Shown: positions 54,183 through 63,350, numbered from the stretch's first letter. The stretch: 64,000 nt of DNA from a bacterium (GCA_020444325.1 JAHLLD010000008.1:1-64000); one strand, 5' to 3'. Made by a program: numbers and translations. The notes: generated from the letters alone by a model not told the origin.

Positions 54183-56930
54183 ATGTCCAATGTCTACCGT
54201 AAGGCCCTATCCTGGCTGACGAAAGCCGTGGCGCTGACAGCGGTGCTGCTGTTCTTCGCAGTTCCGGTACAGTCTCAGACCTGTACCTTTTCCATCGACC
54301 TGTACGACACGTACGGTGATGGCTGGGATGTTGCCTCTCTTGATGTCCTCGTCAACAACACTGTTGTCTTGAACGATATCACTCTCTCGTCGGGCTCAGG
54401 TCCCGCGCATTTCACTTTCCCCGTCTCCATTGGTGATGTGATCACGACAACCTATACCATTGGTATCTGGCCGTCGGAGAATTATTACACCATTCTCAAC
54501 TCGAATAACCAGGGCGTGTACACAGCAAGCACCGGTGCTTCGGGTCCTTCCCTGGCGAATTACACCGTGACCGCCGCAGACTGCTCGCCGCCTCCGGGCT
54601 GCCAGTACAAGGTTACGATGTGGGACGATTTCGGTGACGGCTGGAACGGAAACTCCATCGACATCTATATCAATGGTGTCAAGAAGCATGCCGGCATCAC
54701 CATCGCCTCGGGCGCAGGTCCTGTCAATTATACGTTCAATGTCGAGAATGGCGATTCCATTCATGTGCAATTCTACAACTCGCAGAGCTGGCCGGAAGAG
54801 TGTTCATTCAAGTTCTACGACAAGAACGGCAATGAAATTTACGCGGACGGTCTCAAGGGTGCGACACCATCTTCGAGTTACAAGTTTGTCGGGATTGGAG
54901 CGTGTACGTTCGATCTCGAAACCTATGCGGCTGTGCTCGGCTATGCCGATGGCTACTGGGCACGGCGTCAGGCACCGGACGAGAACAAGGTGCTCGCCAC
55001 CATTCGTGACATCGACGGCACCAAAGCGCCGTATGTCAAGGCGGTGTACAAAGTCGGTTCGATGCCTCAGGATTCCACTGATGGTGTCGCCGAAGGCTTC
55101 AACCTGATGTGGGTCGATTCCCTCGCCGCGATCGAGTTCAAGCAGGGAATCAACACCATGGCAGCAGGTCCGAGTCCGAACGTCTTCGTGCGCGTCTTCC
55201 ATCCCGAGGATGGCGACAACAGCACCGACGGCATGATGGCTGCATCGCAGATGGTCTTTGATGACAAGGTCATGGGCGCAGAGGACTTTGAAGTCTGGAT
55301 GCCCCCGTACATCGGTCCCAGTTACGTTGAGGACATGGGCTGGGCAACCAGCGACCTTGACGGTGGCAACGCATGGGAAACCACGAACATGTTTGGTCCC
55401 GTCGCCCTGTATCACGCAGGCGGCACGAATGACTGGATCTTCCCGCCGTCGGCCGTACTCGAGCAGGCTTCCAGTTACCGTGTGCAGGGTTCGGTGCTGA
55501 TGGCGAACAACGCCTCCTTCGAACTCGCATGGGGCACGACGCAGGATCCGTCCACGATGACCGTGTTTGCCACGTTCTCGAATGTCAACGTCGGAGCAGC
55601 GACATCGTTTGCCGCTCTCACCGGCGGTTTCCCTCCGTATTTCAATACGCCACCCACCACGGGCAACTACTTCATCGGTGTTCATCTCACCGGTGGCGAA
55701 GTCGCCATTGACTGGATCAAGCTGGATGAGAATCCCTCGCCGCCGCCGAAAATCGGTTACGGTTTCCCGGGTTCCGACATCTCGACCTTCATCGACGATT
55801 CGCAGATTCCCATCACGGTGACGGCGATTTACAAGCAGCCGGGCAAGATCAACAAGACCTACGAAGTCAGTACGACGACCGATATCTTCGGTACGAACGG
55901 CGACTTCCTCTGGGATGTTGAGAGCTCCGATCCCTGGATCACGATCACGAAGGCTCCGGCCGACCCGACCCTGCAGGGCTACAACTTCACCCCGCCGCGT
56001 CCGCGTCAGTTCCAGACCTTCACCATGACCATTGATCCTTCCGGTCTCGCACCGGGTGTGCACAACGGTATGCTGCGCTTCTACGGCGTGCTCTTCAACG
56101 ACGACTTCCCGCCCCCCGCAAACGGACTCACCGCCACGAACGAAGTGTTCGAGGTTCCTGTGATCCTGCGCGTGACGACGGCAGGCACGAAGAGCGGTCC
56201 GAAGATGATCGAAGCCACGATCAGCGGATTGACGCCGGGTGGAAGTCCCTACAAGTTCGTCGACGGCAACGGCGGCGAAATTGCCACGGTCAACGTGACG
56301 GGCGGCACCATCAACTCCCTCACGATCCGGGCCTTCCCGAATCAGCTGCCGCAGAACCTGGCTCGTCTGCTCTATATCCGCCGTTACTGGCAGGTTGAGT
56401 ACACGAACACGGGCTGGACTGCAGACATCACCTTCCCGTATGCACCGCAGGAAGCTTCCATGATCGTGGATCCGAATCAGCTCCACGGTGTCCGTCAGCC
56501 GGTCGCCATGGGCATGTGGGAAGATCCCATCATGGGCACGGCCTCGGTTTCCGATCCTGCCGCCAACGCGGTCACGGTGATGAACCTGAGCGACAAGAAT
56601 GTCGACGGCAATATCGCCCTCGCGCATTCCTATCTCGTCTTCAGCAAGGACAACAAGGTGATCCCGGGCGAGTTCGGCCTCGAGCAGAACTATCCGAATC
56701 CCTTCAACCCCAGTACTTCGATTGTCTACAACGTCGCGGAAGAGAGCCATGTGCGCGTCGCGGTGTTCAACAATCTCGGTGCTGAAGTTGCCGTTCTTGT
56801 CGACGAGGTCAAGCCTGCCGGACAGTACACGGTGGACTTCGATGCTTCGGATCTCACGTCCGGAACATACGTCTATCGCATGACCGCCGGTGACTTCGTG
56901 CAGACCAAGCGCATGACGCTCTCGAAATAA
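54183..56930 (+). CDS. T9SS surface protein with DxYGDGW repeats
   Basis: 915 aa. GGAGGTA precedes the ATG; signal peptide about 1-31 (ALTAVLLFFAVPVQSQ). Two ~110-residue repeats follow, marked by LYDTYGDGWDVASLDVLVNN (about 39-58) and MWDDFGDGWNGNSIDIYING, a motif frequent in Bacteroidota secreted proteins. Then a CARDB-like region and an adhesin-like part with NDWIFPPSAVLEQASSYRV. The shared ~430-residue module (SPPPKIGYG ... GNIALAHSYLVF) comes next, then the T9SS sorting domain ([14 protein letters not shown]). Related to the 40354 and 45233 proteins only in the C-terminal half. Confidence 0.87.
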   Translation: MSNVYRKALSWLTKAVALTAVLLFFAVPVQSQTCTFSIDLYDTYGDGWDVASLDVLVNNTVVLNDITLSSGSGPAHFTFPVSIGDVITTTYTIGIWPSENYYTILNSNNQGVYTASTGASGPSLANYTVTAADCSPPPGCQYKVTMWDDFGDGWNGNSIDIYINGVKKHAGITIASGAGPVNYTFNVENGDSIHVQFYNSQSWPEECSFKFYDKNGNEIYADGLKGATPSSSYKFVGIGACTFDLETYAAVLGYADGYWARRQAPDENKVLATIRDIDGTKAPYVKAVYKVGSMPQDSTDGVAEGFNLMWVDSLAAIEFKQGINTMAAGPSPNVFVRVFHPEDGDNSTDGMMAASQMVFDDKVMGAEDFEVWMPPYIGPSYVEDMGWATSDLDGGNAWETTNMFGPVALYHAGGTNDWIFPPSAVLEQASSYRVQGSVLMANNASFELAWGTTQDPSTMTVFATFSNVNVGAATSFAALTGGFPPYFNTPPTTGNYFIGVHLTGGEVAIDWIKLDENPSPPPKIGYGFPGSDISTFIDDSQIPITVTAIYKQPGKINKTYEVSTTTDIFGTNGDFLWDVESSDPWITITKAPADPTLQGYNFTPPRPRQFQTFTMTIDPSGLAPGVHNGMLRFYGVLFNDDFPPPANGLTATNEVFEVPVILRVTTAGTKSGPKMIEATISGLTPGGSPYKFVDGNGGEIATVNVTGGTINSLTIRAFPNQLPQNLARLLYIRRYWQVEYTNTGWTADITFPYAPQEASMIVDPNQLHGVRQPVAMGMWEDPIMGTASVSDPAANAVTVMNLSDKNVDGNIALAHSYLVFSKDNKVIPGEFGLEQNYPNPFNPSTSIVYNVAEESHVRVAVFNNLGAEVAVLVDEVKPAGQYTVDFDASDLTSGTYVYRMTAGDFVQTKRMTLSK

Positions 56931-56953
56931 GCGTCCCTGCGTTTCACCCTGTT

Positions 56954-56993
56954 GCTCCTCCCTTCGCGGTTCGCGGAGGGAGGAGCTTTTTTT
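56954..56993 (+). terminator. Terminator of the 54183 gene
   Basis: 10-bp stem GCTCCTCCCT / AGGGAGGAGC followed by seven T. Confidence 0.88.
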
Positions 56994-57029
56994 CATCCCC
57001 GGTTTCCCGTCGCCTCCCTGCCGTTTTCG

Positions 57030-57060
57030 TTGCATATTTCTCGCTTCCATCGTATGATGC
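57030..57060 (+). promoter_or_regulatory. Possible promoter for folP operon (TTG-N20-TATGATGC)
   Basis: TTG (57030-57032), 20 bases, TATGATGC (57053-57060). Spacing fits, but the -7 part is a weak match. Confidence 0.35.
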
Positions 57061-57118
57061 AGTATTATTACCGGCTGCGCTCCTGAGAAGCCATTTCCCC
57101 ATCTTCCCGGTTCACTCC

Positions 57119-57988
57119 ATGTCTCCTGTCCCGGATTATCCCACTGCACTCCGCCTGCGCGAGACCACGCTTGATCTCTCGCTGCGCTGTCATGTGATGG
57201 GAATTCTCAATGTGACGCCGGATTCTTTTTCAGACGGGGGACAACATGCCGGCACCGCCGCAGTGGAGCATGCGCTGCGTATGGTTGAGGAGGGCGCCGA
57301 TATTGTGGATATCGGCGGGGAGTCCACGCGTCCCGGAGCCCGCGAGGTGCCGCTGGATGAGGAACTTGCCCGCGTCCTGCCCGTCGTGGAGGCAGTACGC
57401 AGCCACAGTTCCGTGCCGATTTCGGTGGATACAAGAAAAGCCGCTGTCGCCGAGGCCGCTCTCGAAGCGGGTGCTGACGTGATCAACGATATCAGCGCCA
57501 TGCGGGATGATGCGGATATGCCGCGCGTGGCCGCGGCGCAGGACCTGCCCGTGGTACTCATGCATATGCAGGGTTCACCGGAAATCATGCAGCGTGGACC
57601 CCGTTATGAAAATGTGGTCGAGGAAGTACTCACGTTTTTCCGCGAACGGCTGGCGTTTTGCCACGAGCGCGGGATACGGCAGGTTGTGCTGGATCCCGGC
57701 ATCGGATTCGGGAAGACGCTGCAGCACAACCTGGACCTGCTGCGTGCGATTCCGCGGTTCGCCGAACTCGGGTGCCCCGTACTCATCGGGACATCCCGGA
57801 AATCATTTCTCGGACAATTGACCGGGAGGGAAGTGGACGACAGGCTTGCCGGCAGTATCGCCAGCAATCTCGCCGCCTGCCGGAAGGGCGCTCGCCTGCT
57901 GCGCGTGCATGACGTACGCGACATGCGCGCTGCGCTCGACGTGACCGATGCGATCGACCATGGTGTGGAGGCAGCACATGCTCTTTAA
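57119..57988 (+). CDS. folP: Dihydropteroate synthase
   Basis: 289 aa. Pterin-binding signatures MGILNVTPDSFSDGG and DIVDIGGESTRPGA, then VPISVDTRKAAVAEAAL, DVINDISA, LDPGIGFGKTLQHNL and IGTSRKSFLG. It joins p-aminobenzoate to hydroxymethyl-dihydropterin diphosphate in folate synthesis. The cdaA start lies 11 bases before its stop, the folP-cdaA pairing common in this phylum. Confidence 0.97.
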   Translation: MSPVPDYPTALRLRETTLDLSLRCHVMGILNVTPDSFSDGGQHAGTAAVEHALRMVEEGADIVDIGGESTRPGAREVPLDEELARVLPVVEAVRSHSSVPISVDTRKAAVAEAALEAGADVINDISAMRDDADMPRVAAAQDLPVVLMHMQGSPEIMQRGPRYENVVEEVLTFFRERLAFCHERGIRQVVLDPGIGFGKTLQHNLDLLRAIPRFAELGCPVLIGTSRKSFLGQLTGREVDDRLAGSIASNLAACRKGARLLRVHDVRDMRAALDVTDAIDHGVEAAHAL

Positions 57989-58802
57989 AATCGGCTTTCT
58001 TGAGATCAACTGGACCGATCTTCTCGACATCCTCGTCGTGACCTTCGTCTTCTACCGGCTCTATCTGATCATGCGTGGGACCATCGCCATACAGATTTTT
58101 GCCGGATTACTGGTCATCGTCGCGGGCTCATTCCTGGCGTCCTCCCTCGAACTGAAAGCCGTTTCCTGGATTCTGGAGACGTTGACGGATATCTGGGTCG
58201 TCGCCTTCATCATTCTTTTCCAGCCGGAATTGCGGCGGCTGCTGGTTATTCTCGGCAGGGGACGACTCATGGCGAACTTGGTGCGCAGCAGTATGGACGA
58301 GAGTATCGAGGCCATCGTTGAAGCCTGCGACGAAATGGCGCAGCGGCAGATCGGCGCGCTCATCGTGATTCCCCGAACGACCGGAATTCGCATGGTCATC
58401 GAGTCGGGCATCGCTCTTGGAGCCACGGTCAGCAAGCAGCTGCTGATGAGCATTTTCCATCCCAAGGCGCCACTGCATGACGGGGCGGTCGTGATCAAGG
58501 ACCGCATTATCGAGGCAGCGCGCTGCACATTGCCGCTCAGCAGTCAGCTGCAGGTGGATGGATTTATCATGGGGATGCGGCATCGTTCGGCGATGGGAAT
58601 TTCCGAGCAGACCGATGCGCTGACCATCGTGGTATCCGAGGAAACAGGGACCATCTCGCTCGCGGCCGACGGCACACTCACACGAAATCTGACACCGGAT
58701 AAGCTTCGGCAGAAGCTTCGCCAGGGATTGAATGTCAGTGTCAAAAGTATTTTCGATTCCCCATTCAAATCCGATTCGCAGAACGACATCAAGGAAGGAT
58801 GA
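57978..58802 (+). CDS. cdaA: Diadenylate cyclase (CdaA type)
   Basis: 274 aa from the ATG at 57978, which has GGAGG upstream; an in-frame ATG at 57948 is less likely. Three N-terminal membrane segments (about 12-75) are followed by the DAC domain with PLHDGAVVIKDRIIEAA (DGA motif) and MRHRSAMGISEQTDA (RHR motif). It makes c-di-AMP, which controls osmolyte and K+ balance. No CdaR (YbbR) partner follows, unlike in Firmicutes. ATGA overlap with pcm. Confidence 0.95.
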   Translation: MLFKIGFLEINWTDLLDILVVTFVFYRLYLIMRGTIAIQIFAGLLVIVAGSFLASSLELKAVSWILETLTDIWVVAFIILFQPELRRLLVILGRGRLMANLVRSSMDESIEAIVEACDEMAQRQIGALIVIPRTTGIRMVIESGIALGATVSKQLLMSIFHPKAPLHDGAVVIKDRIIEAARCTLPLSSQLQVDGFIMGMRHRSAMGISEQTDALTIVVSEETGTISLAADGTLTRNLTPDKLRQKLRQGLNVSVKSIFDSPFKSDSQNDIKEG

Positions 58803-59455
58803 GCCGTACCTACTCCAACCGCCAGCATGACCTTGCACGCTCACAGCTCGTCGAAGGGCTCCGCAGCAAGGGGATAGATGACAACGCCGTACTTCAGGCA
58901 ATAGCTGATCTGCCACGCCACATCTTCGTGCAGGAAGTATTTCAGCACCGGGCGTATGAAGACAGTGCACTGCCGATTTCCTGCCAGCAGACCATAAGTC
59001 AGCCCTATACCGTCGCCGTCATGACGCAGCTTCTCCAGGCGCGTCGTGGGGACAAAGTTCTCGAGGTCGGGACGGGGAGTGGGTACCAGGCCTGTGTGCT
59101 TGCCGCGATGGGGGTACGCGTGTTCACCATCGAGCGCCATTTTGATCTCCTCGAGCAGGCGCGAGAGCGATTCGAGGAGCTCGGGTATAACGTCGCATCC
59201 AAGGTGGGAGACGGCAGTATCGGCTGGTCTCAGTTCGCTCCTTACCGCGGCATTATCGTCACCGCCGGTGCGCCTGACGTCCCGCCGTCCCTCCTCCGGC
59301 AGCTCGACGACGGCGGACGGCTGGTGATTCCGGTAGGGGATCAGGGGTCACAGACCATGATCGTGGTCGAGCGGCGCGGCGATGAGTTCGTACAGAGCCG
59401 CCATGCCGGATTCAAGTTCGTCCCTCTGCTCGGGAAGGAAGGCTGGACGCGCTGA
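58799..59455 (+). CDS. pcm: Protein-L-isoaspartate O-methyltransferase
   Basis: 218 aa. SISQPY-type segment TISQPYTVAVMTQLLQ and SAM-binding VLEVGTGSGYQACVLA are diagnostic. It methylates isoaspartyl residues in damaged proteins to start their repair. Third gene of the folP unit. Confidence 0.95.
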   Translation: MSRTYSNRQHDLARSQLVEGLRSKGIDDNAVLQAIADLPRHIFVQEVFQHRAYEDSALPISCQQTISQPYTVAVMTQLLQARRGDKVLEVGTGSGYQACVLAAMGVRVFTIERHFDLLEQARERFEELGYNVASKVGDGSIGWSQFAPYRGIIVTAGAPDVPPSLLRQLDDGGRLVIPVGDQGSQTMIVVERRGDEFVQSRHAGFKFVPLLGKEGWTR

Positions 59456-59521
59456 CCACCGGCGCGTGCAGGCTCCGGTCTGCGAAGCGCCACACGGAGG
59501 GAAGCAGCTCCCGGATTCATC

Positions 59522-60463
59522 ATGCACAGCCACAGTATTCTCGTCATCACCGGTCCGACAGCCTCTGGCAAAACCGCAGTCAGCCTGCATTGTGCGGAGA
59601 TGCTCGGCGCCGAGATCGTCAGTGCTGATTCCCGCCAGGTGTATCGGGGCATGGATATAGGGACGGCGAAACCGACTGAAGCCGAGCAGGCGCGTGTCGC
59701 GCATCACGGCATCGATATCTGCGATATCGACGACACGTATACGGCGGGACGCTTTTTCGAGGACGCGCATGCATGGATCAAAGATATCATGAGGCGTGGG
59801 CGGCGCGTGCTCATCGTCGGTGGCTCCGGCCTGTATGTGCGCGTGCTGCTGCAGGGACTGTTCGAGGGTCCCGCAGCTGATCCCGAACTGCGGGCCAGAC
59901 TGGAAATGCGTCTCGAAGAAGAAGGGAAAGAAGTGCTGCTCAGGGAACTTGCTGCCGTTGACCCCCGCATGGTCGAGCAGATCGATGCACAGAATCCCGT
60001 GCGCATCGTGCGTGCCCTCGAAGTATGCCTTTTGACCGGGAAACCCTACTCCGAAATCAGAGAAGCAAACATGCGCCGCAGTCCGCACCGGTATTTCCCT
60101 GTCGCGCTGCGCTGGGAACGCGGCGCGCTGCATGAACGTATCAATGCGCGTGTGGATCGTATGATGGCGGACGGGCTGCTCGAAGAATTGCGCACGTTGC
60201 TTGCGAACGGCGCCGATCCCGCCTGGAACGCCCTGAACACCGTTGGTTATAAGGAATTATCCGCCTATCTTACTTCCTTGCTCCCGTATGACACGGCGGT
60301 GGAACAGATCAAGACGAACACCCGCCGCTTTGCCCGCCGCCAGCTGACCTGGTTCCGCCGCGAACCCGGGCTCCGCTGGTACGACATGGAGGCGGAGACT
60401 GATGCGCGGGAATGCGCCGAACGGATCATCCGCGATTTCCGGGAATTCGAGGCGCAGCATTGA
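59522..60463 (+). CDS. miaA: tRNA dimethylallyltransferase
   Basis: 313 aa. P-loop GPTASGKT (11-18), ADSRQVYRGMDIGTAKP, and VGGSGLYVRVLLQGL, then NTVGYKEL and RRFARRQLTWFRR. It adds the dimethylallyl group to A37 of tRNAs reading UNN codons. 66 bases after pcm, no promoter pattern between them. Confidence 0.96.
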   Translation: MHSHSILVITGPTASGKTAVSLHCAEMLGAEIVSADSRQVYRGMDIGTAKPTEAEQARVAHHGIDICDIDDTYTAGRFFEDAHAWIKDIMRRGRRVLIVGGSGLYVRVLLQGLFEGPAADPELRARLEMRLEEEGKEVLLRELAAVDPRMVEQIDAQNPVRIVRALEVCLLTGKPYSEIREANMRRSPHRYFPVALRWERGALHERINARVDRMMADGLLEELRTLLANGADPAWNALNTVGYKELSAYLTSLLPYDTAVEQIKTNTRRFARRQLTWFRREPGLRWYDMEAETDARECAERIIRDFREFEAQH

Positions 60464-60491
60464 CGAAGCAGAAGATTTGGAGGAAGCACAG

Positions 60492-61310
60492 ATGATTCGC
60501 AGACAGCTCGCAATCGCCATACTCACCCTGGTTCTGTTCACGAACTGCCAGTCCGAGAATCGTGAAAACGGTCAGGATATGCCGAAGTCAGAACCGACGG
60601 CGCTCGCTGCCGGACAGGCTTCGACACAGGCACGAAACACGACGCCTGCACGGGCCGTCCAGGCAGAAGGGAAGGACGTGCAGTTCACCACCAGCGACGG
60701 CATCGTCATTCACGGCAGTCTGTATGCTGCGGGACAGAAGTCCCCGACCGTCCTCTGCCTGCACCAGTGGCGCAGCGACCGGAGCAGCTTCAACGCCCTT
60801 GCCGCGCAGCTGCAGCGTGCCGGTTTCACCGTCCTCTCTATCGACATGCGTGGCTACGGCGGTTCGACGAAGACTTCATCCGGGAAGTCCGTCCGTCCCG
60901 ATCGCAAGGCCGAAAAGGATGTTGCCGCTGCAATGGATTTTCTGCGCACGCAGCCTTCCGTCGATGCGGCGCGCATCGGTATCATCGGTGCCTCGTACGG
61001 CAGCAGTAACGCCGTGATTTACGCAGCGGGTGACAGGAACGTCCGTGCCCTCGTGCTGCTGAGTCCGGGACTCAACTATTTCAACGTCCTTCCGACGCGG
61101 GATGCCGTGGGTCGCCTTGGCGGACGGCCTCTGTTCGCCGTCGCCAGCAGCGAAGACCTGCGCTCGGTGGAAACCGTCGACGCGTATAAGGAAATCGTAC
61201 CGGGTATTGCCACGAAAATCTACGAGGATGCCGGTCACGGCACTGATATTTTGGACGCAGGCGTGGGACTTGACGCGGAAATCCTGTCCTTCCTGAAAAA
61301 AAATCTCTGA
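60492..61310 (+). CDS. Lipoprotein alpha/beta hydrolase
   Basis: 272 aa from the ATG at 60492 (GGAGG upstream). A short signal with a cysteine at 19 (TLVLFTNC) suggests a lipoprotein with a loose lipobox. A linker rich in Ala/Thr leads to an alpha/beta-hydrolase fold: LCLHQWRSDRSSF (oxyanion region), nucleophile S168 in GASYGS, an acidic SSEDLRSVET, and catalytic His in AGHGTDIL. It resembles dienelactone-hydrolase-like enzymes; substrate unknown. Confidence 0.87.
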   Translation: MIRRQLAIAILTLVLFTNCQSENRENGQDMPKSEPTALAAGQASTQARNTTPARAVQAEGKDVQFTTSDGIVIHGSLYAAGQKSPTVLCLHQWRSDRSSFNALAAQLQRAGFTVLSIDMRGYGGSTKTSSGKSVRPDRKAEKDVAAAMDFLRTQPSVDAARIGIIGASYGSSNAVIYAAGDRNVRALVLLSPGLNYFNVLPTRDAVGRLGGRPLFAVASSEDLRSVETVDAYKEIVPGIATKIYEDAGHGTDILDAGVGLDAEILSFLKKNL

Positions 61311-61330
61311 AAACCGTAGATTTTTTCAGG
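61292..61330 (+). terminator. Hairpin overlapping the hydrolase stop codon
   Basis: CCTGAAAAAAAATCT (61292-61306) pairs with AGATTTTTTCAGG (61318-61330), with one bulged pair region. The stop codon is inside the loop side of the stem. Possibly a terminator; no T-run beyond the 3' arm. Confidence 0.5.
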
Positions 61331-61346
61331 TGCGTGCATTTCTCTG

Positions 61347-61378
61347 TTTGACTTTAACAAAAACAACGTATATCTTTG
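61347..61378 (+). promoter_or_regulatory. Strong promoter of the tRNA/ribosomal cluster (TTTG-N20-TATCTTTG)
   Basis: TTTG (61347-61350), 20 bases, TATCTTTG (61371-61378): a perfect match to both halves of the Bacteroidota housekeeping promoter. Transcription should start near 61385, 25 bases before the first tRNA. Confidence 0.85.
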
Positions 61379-61409
61379 TGATCCTGTTCGCTATTGCGGC
61401 GGATTTCCT

Positions 61410-61482
61410 GCTGGCGTAGCTCAGTTGGTAGAGCAGCTGATTTGTAATCAGCAGGTCACCGGTTCAAGTCCGGTCGCCAGCT
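61410..61482 (+). tRNA. tRNA-Thr (TGT)
   Basis: 73 nt; all four stems pair (acceptor GCTGGCG / CGCCAGC). Anticodon loop TTTGTAA gives TGT. CCA is not encoded. Confidence 0.96.
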
Positions 61483-61495
61483 CTGGTGAACATAC

Positions 61496-61578
61496 GGTGG
61501 GGTACCGAAGTGGCCAACCGGGACAGACTGTAAATCTGTTGTCAATCGACTTCGTAGGTTCGAATCCTACCCCCACCA
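61496..61578 (+). tRNA. tRNA-Tyr (GTA)
   Basis: 83 nt with a long variable arm, as expected for class II tRNA-Tyr. Acceptor GGTGGGG / CCCCACC; anticodon loop CTGTAAA gives GTA. No encoded CCA. Confidence 0.96.
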
Positions 61579-61612
61579 CAGAGTTAACCGGCCAGAGGCC
61601 GGACACCCGTAC

Positions 61613-61685
61613 GCGGGGGTAACTCAATTGGTAGAGTCACAGCCTTCCAAGCTGTTGGTTGCGGGTTCGAGTCCCGTCTCCCGCT
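61613..61685 (+). tRNA. tRNA-Gly (TCC)
   Basis: 73 nt; acceptor GCGGGGG / CTCCCGC (one G-T pair), anticodon loop CTTCCAA gives TCC. CCA is encoded directly after (61686-61688). Confidence 0.96.
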
Positions 61686-61689
61686 CCAC

Positions 61690-61762
<73 letters not shown>

Positions 61763-61813
61763 CCAGGTACGACAGCGTACCGTTTCACGCTCAACGCAAC
61801 GAGAGGCAGAACG

Positions 61814-61981
61814 ATGGCCAAAAACAACAAAGGTCGCATCAACATCACGCTGGAGAGCTCTGCCGGTACCGGATATCGTTACACGATGACCAAGAACAAG
61901 CAGCTGCATCCTCAGCGGGTTGAATACAAGAAGTACGATCCCGTGGTCCGTAAGCACGTGATGTTCAAGGAAACCAAGTAA
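61814..61981 (+). CDS. rpmG: 50S ribosomal protein L33
   Basis: 55 aa, reading [18 protein letters not shown] to HVMFKETK. This is the cysteine-free form of L33, without the zinc-binding CxxC pairs. It lies between tRNA-Thr and tRNA-Trp, a usual place next to tuf, although tuf itself is not here. Confidence 0.95.
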   Translation: MAKNNKGRINITLESSAGTGYRYTMTKNKQLHPQRVEYKKYDPVVRKHVMFKETK

Positions 61982-61987
61982 GCTATT

Positions 61988-62060
61988 ACGAGAGTAGCTT
62001 AATTGGTAGAGCAGCGGTCTCCAAAACCGCAGGTTGGGGGTTCGAGTCCCTCCTCTCGTG
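61988..62060 (+). tRNA. tRNA-Trp (CCA)
   Basis: 73 nt; acceptor ACGAGAG / CTCTCGT, anticodon loop CTCCAAA gives CCA. Discriminator G; 3' CCA not encoded. Only six bases after rpmG. Confidence 0.96.
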
Positions 62061-62093
62061 CAATAAACGTTAACTGAACTTCGTAGCCGGGTC

Positions 62094-62282
62094 ATGAAAG
62101 AAAAGATAACAGCATTTTTCGACGGTGTCACCAAAGAGATGAAGAAGGTGACGTGGCCGACCAAGGACGAGCTCAAGGACTATACAACGATAGTACTGGC
62201 ATCGACAATTATCCTTTCGCTATTCATTTTTGTCGTCGATGCCGTGTTCACAAAGTTTCTGGAACTGCTGCTGGGAAGCTGA
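62094..62282 (+). CDS. secE: Preprotein translocase subunit SecE
   Basis: 62 aa: an amphipathic helix with the conserved VTKEMKKVTWPTKDEL, then one membrane segment (TIVLASTIILSLFIFVVDAV). Stabilises SecY in the translocon. Normal size for the single-span form; next to nusG as in most bacteria. Confidence 0.96.
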   Translation: MKEKITAFFDGVTKEMKKVTWPTKDELKDYTTIVLASTIILSLFIFVVDAVFTKFLELLLGS

Positions 62283-62323
62283 GCCTCCGGGTGAAGCTGA
62301 CCGCGGTCAACAGATGGTAATTC

Positions 62324-62893
62324 ATGGCTTCGGAAGAAACGCAGACAGAACACCTCCGATGGTATGCCATACGGTCGTACTCCGGCCATGAGAACAAAGT
62401 AAAGGCATACATCGAGAGCGAAGTAAAGCAGGCCGATCCCGCACTCCGGATGGAGGAGAGGATCGTCTCTGTCATTGTTCCCACGGAAAAAGTATATGAG
62501 ATGCGGGACGGGAAGAAGCGCACGAAGACGCGCAACTTCTTTCCCGGATATGTCCTTATCAACTGCGTTCTCGATAAGGATACCAAGCATCTTATTCTCA
62601 ATACGCCCTCGGTCATATCCTTTGTCGGACCCAGGAACAATCCGGCACCGCTGCGCAGGGACGAGGTAGATAAAATCCTCGGCCGCATGGAAGAGCGCAA
62701 GGATACGGAAATGCCCGAGATTCAGTTCCGCGTCGGCGATCCGGTGCGGGTCATCGACGGTCCGTTCAACACCTTCAGCGGCTTCGTTCAGGAAGTCAAC
62801 CAGGAGAAGACCAAGCTGAAGGTGATGGTTTCCATCTTCGGACGGAAAACCCCGGTGGAACTGGATTTCAGTCAGGTTGAATTCGATACATAA
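62324..62893 (+). CDS. nusG: Transcription termination/antitermination factor NusG
   Basis: 189 aa. NGN domain with [15 protein letters not shown] and the [12 protein letters not shown] strand, then a KOW domain ([20 protein letters not shown]). It binds RNA polymerase and links it to Rho or the ribosome. Confidence 0.97.
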   Translation: MASEETQTEHLRWYAIRSYSGHENKVKAYIESEVKQADPALRMEERIVSVIVPTEKVYEMRDGKKRTKTRNFFPGYVLINCVLDKDTKHLILNTPSVISFVGPRNNPAPLRRDEVDKILGRMEERKDTEMPEIQFRVGDPVRVIDGPFNTFSGFVQEVNQEKTKLKVMVSIFGRKTPVELDFSQVEFDT

Positions 62894-62913
62894 TAGCATA
62901 GGCGGATCCCCCC

Positions 62914-63339
62914 ATGGCGAAAAAAATTGACGGGTATATCAAACTCCAGATCCCTGCAGGCGCAGCGAATCCTGCTCCTCCTGTTGGACCGGCGCTGGGC
63001 CAGAAAGGCGTCAACATCATGGAATTCTGCAAGCAGTTCAATTCCAGGACGCAGGATAAGGCCGGTCTGATCATTCCCGTTGTCATCACGGTGTTCACCG
63101 ACAAGTCGTTCACCTTCATCACCAAGACGCCCCCTGCGGCTGTGTTGCTGAAGAAGGCTGCGAAGCTGGAGAAGGCCTCGGCCGAACCGCATCGCGTCAA
63201 GGTCGCCAAGGTTACGAAGGACCAGGTGCGTGAGATCGCCGAAACCAAGATGACGGATCTGAACGCGCACACGGTTGAAGCGGCAATGGAAATGGTTGCG
63301 GGCACCGCTCGCAGCATGGGTATCACAGTAGAAGGTTAA
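62914..63339 (+). CDS. rplK: 50S ribosomal protein L11
   Basis: 141 aa. [20 protein letters not shown] at the start is diagnostic, and [11 protein letters not shown] and [13 protein letters not shown] fit. Part of the GTPase-associated centre. Followed by rplA after 11 bases. Confidence 0.98.
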   Translation: MAKKIDGYIKLQIPAGAANPAPPVGPALGQKGVNIMEFCKQFNSRTQDKAGLIIPVVITVFTDKSFTFITKTPPAAVLLKKAAKLEKASAEPHRVKVAKVTKDQVREIAETKMTDLNAHTVEAAMEMVAGTARSMGITVEG

Positions 63340-63350
63340 CGGTACAGGCT

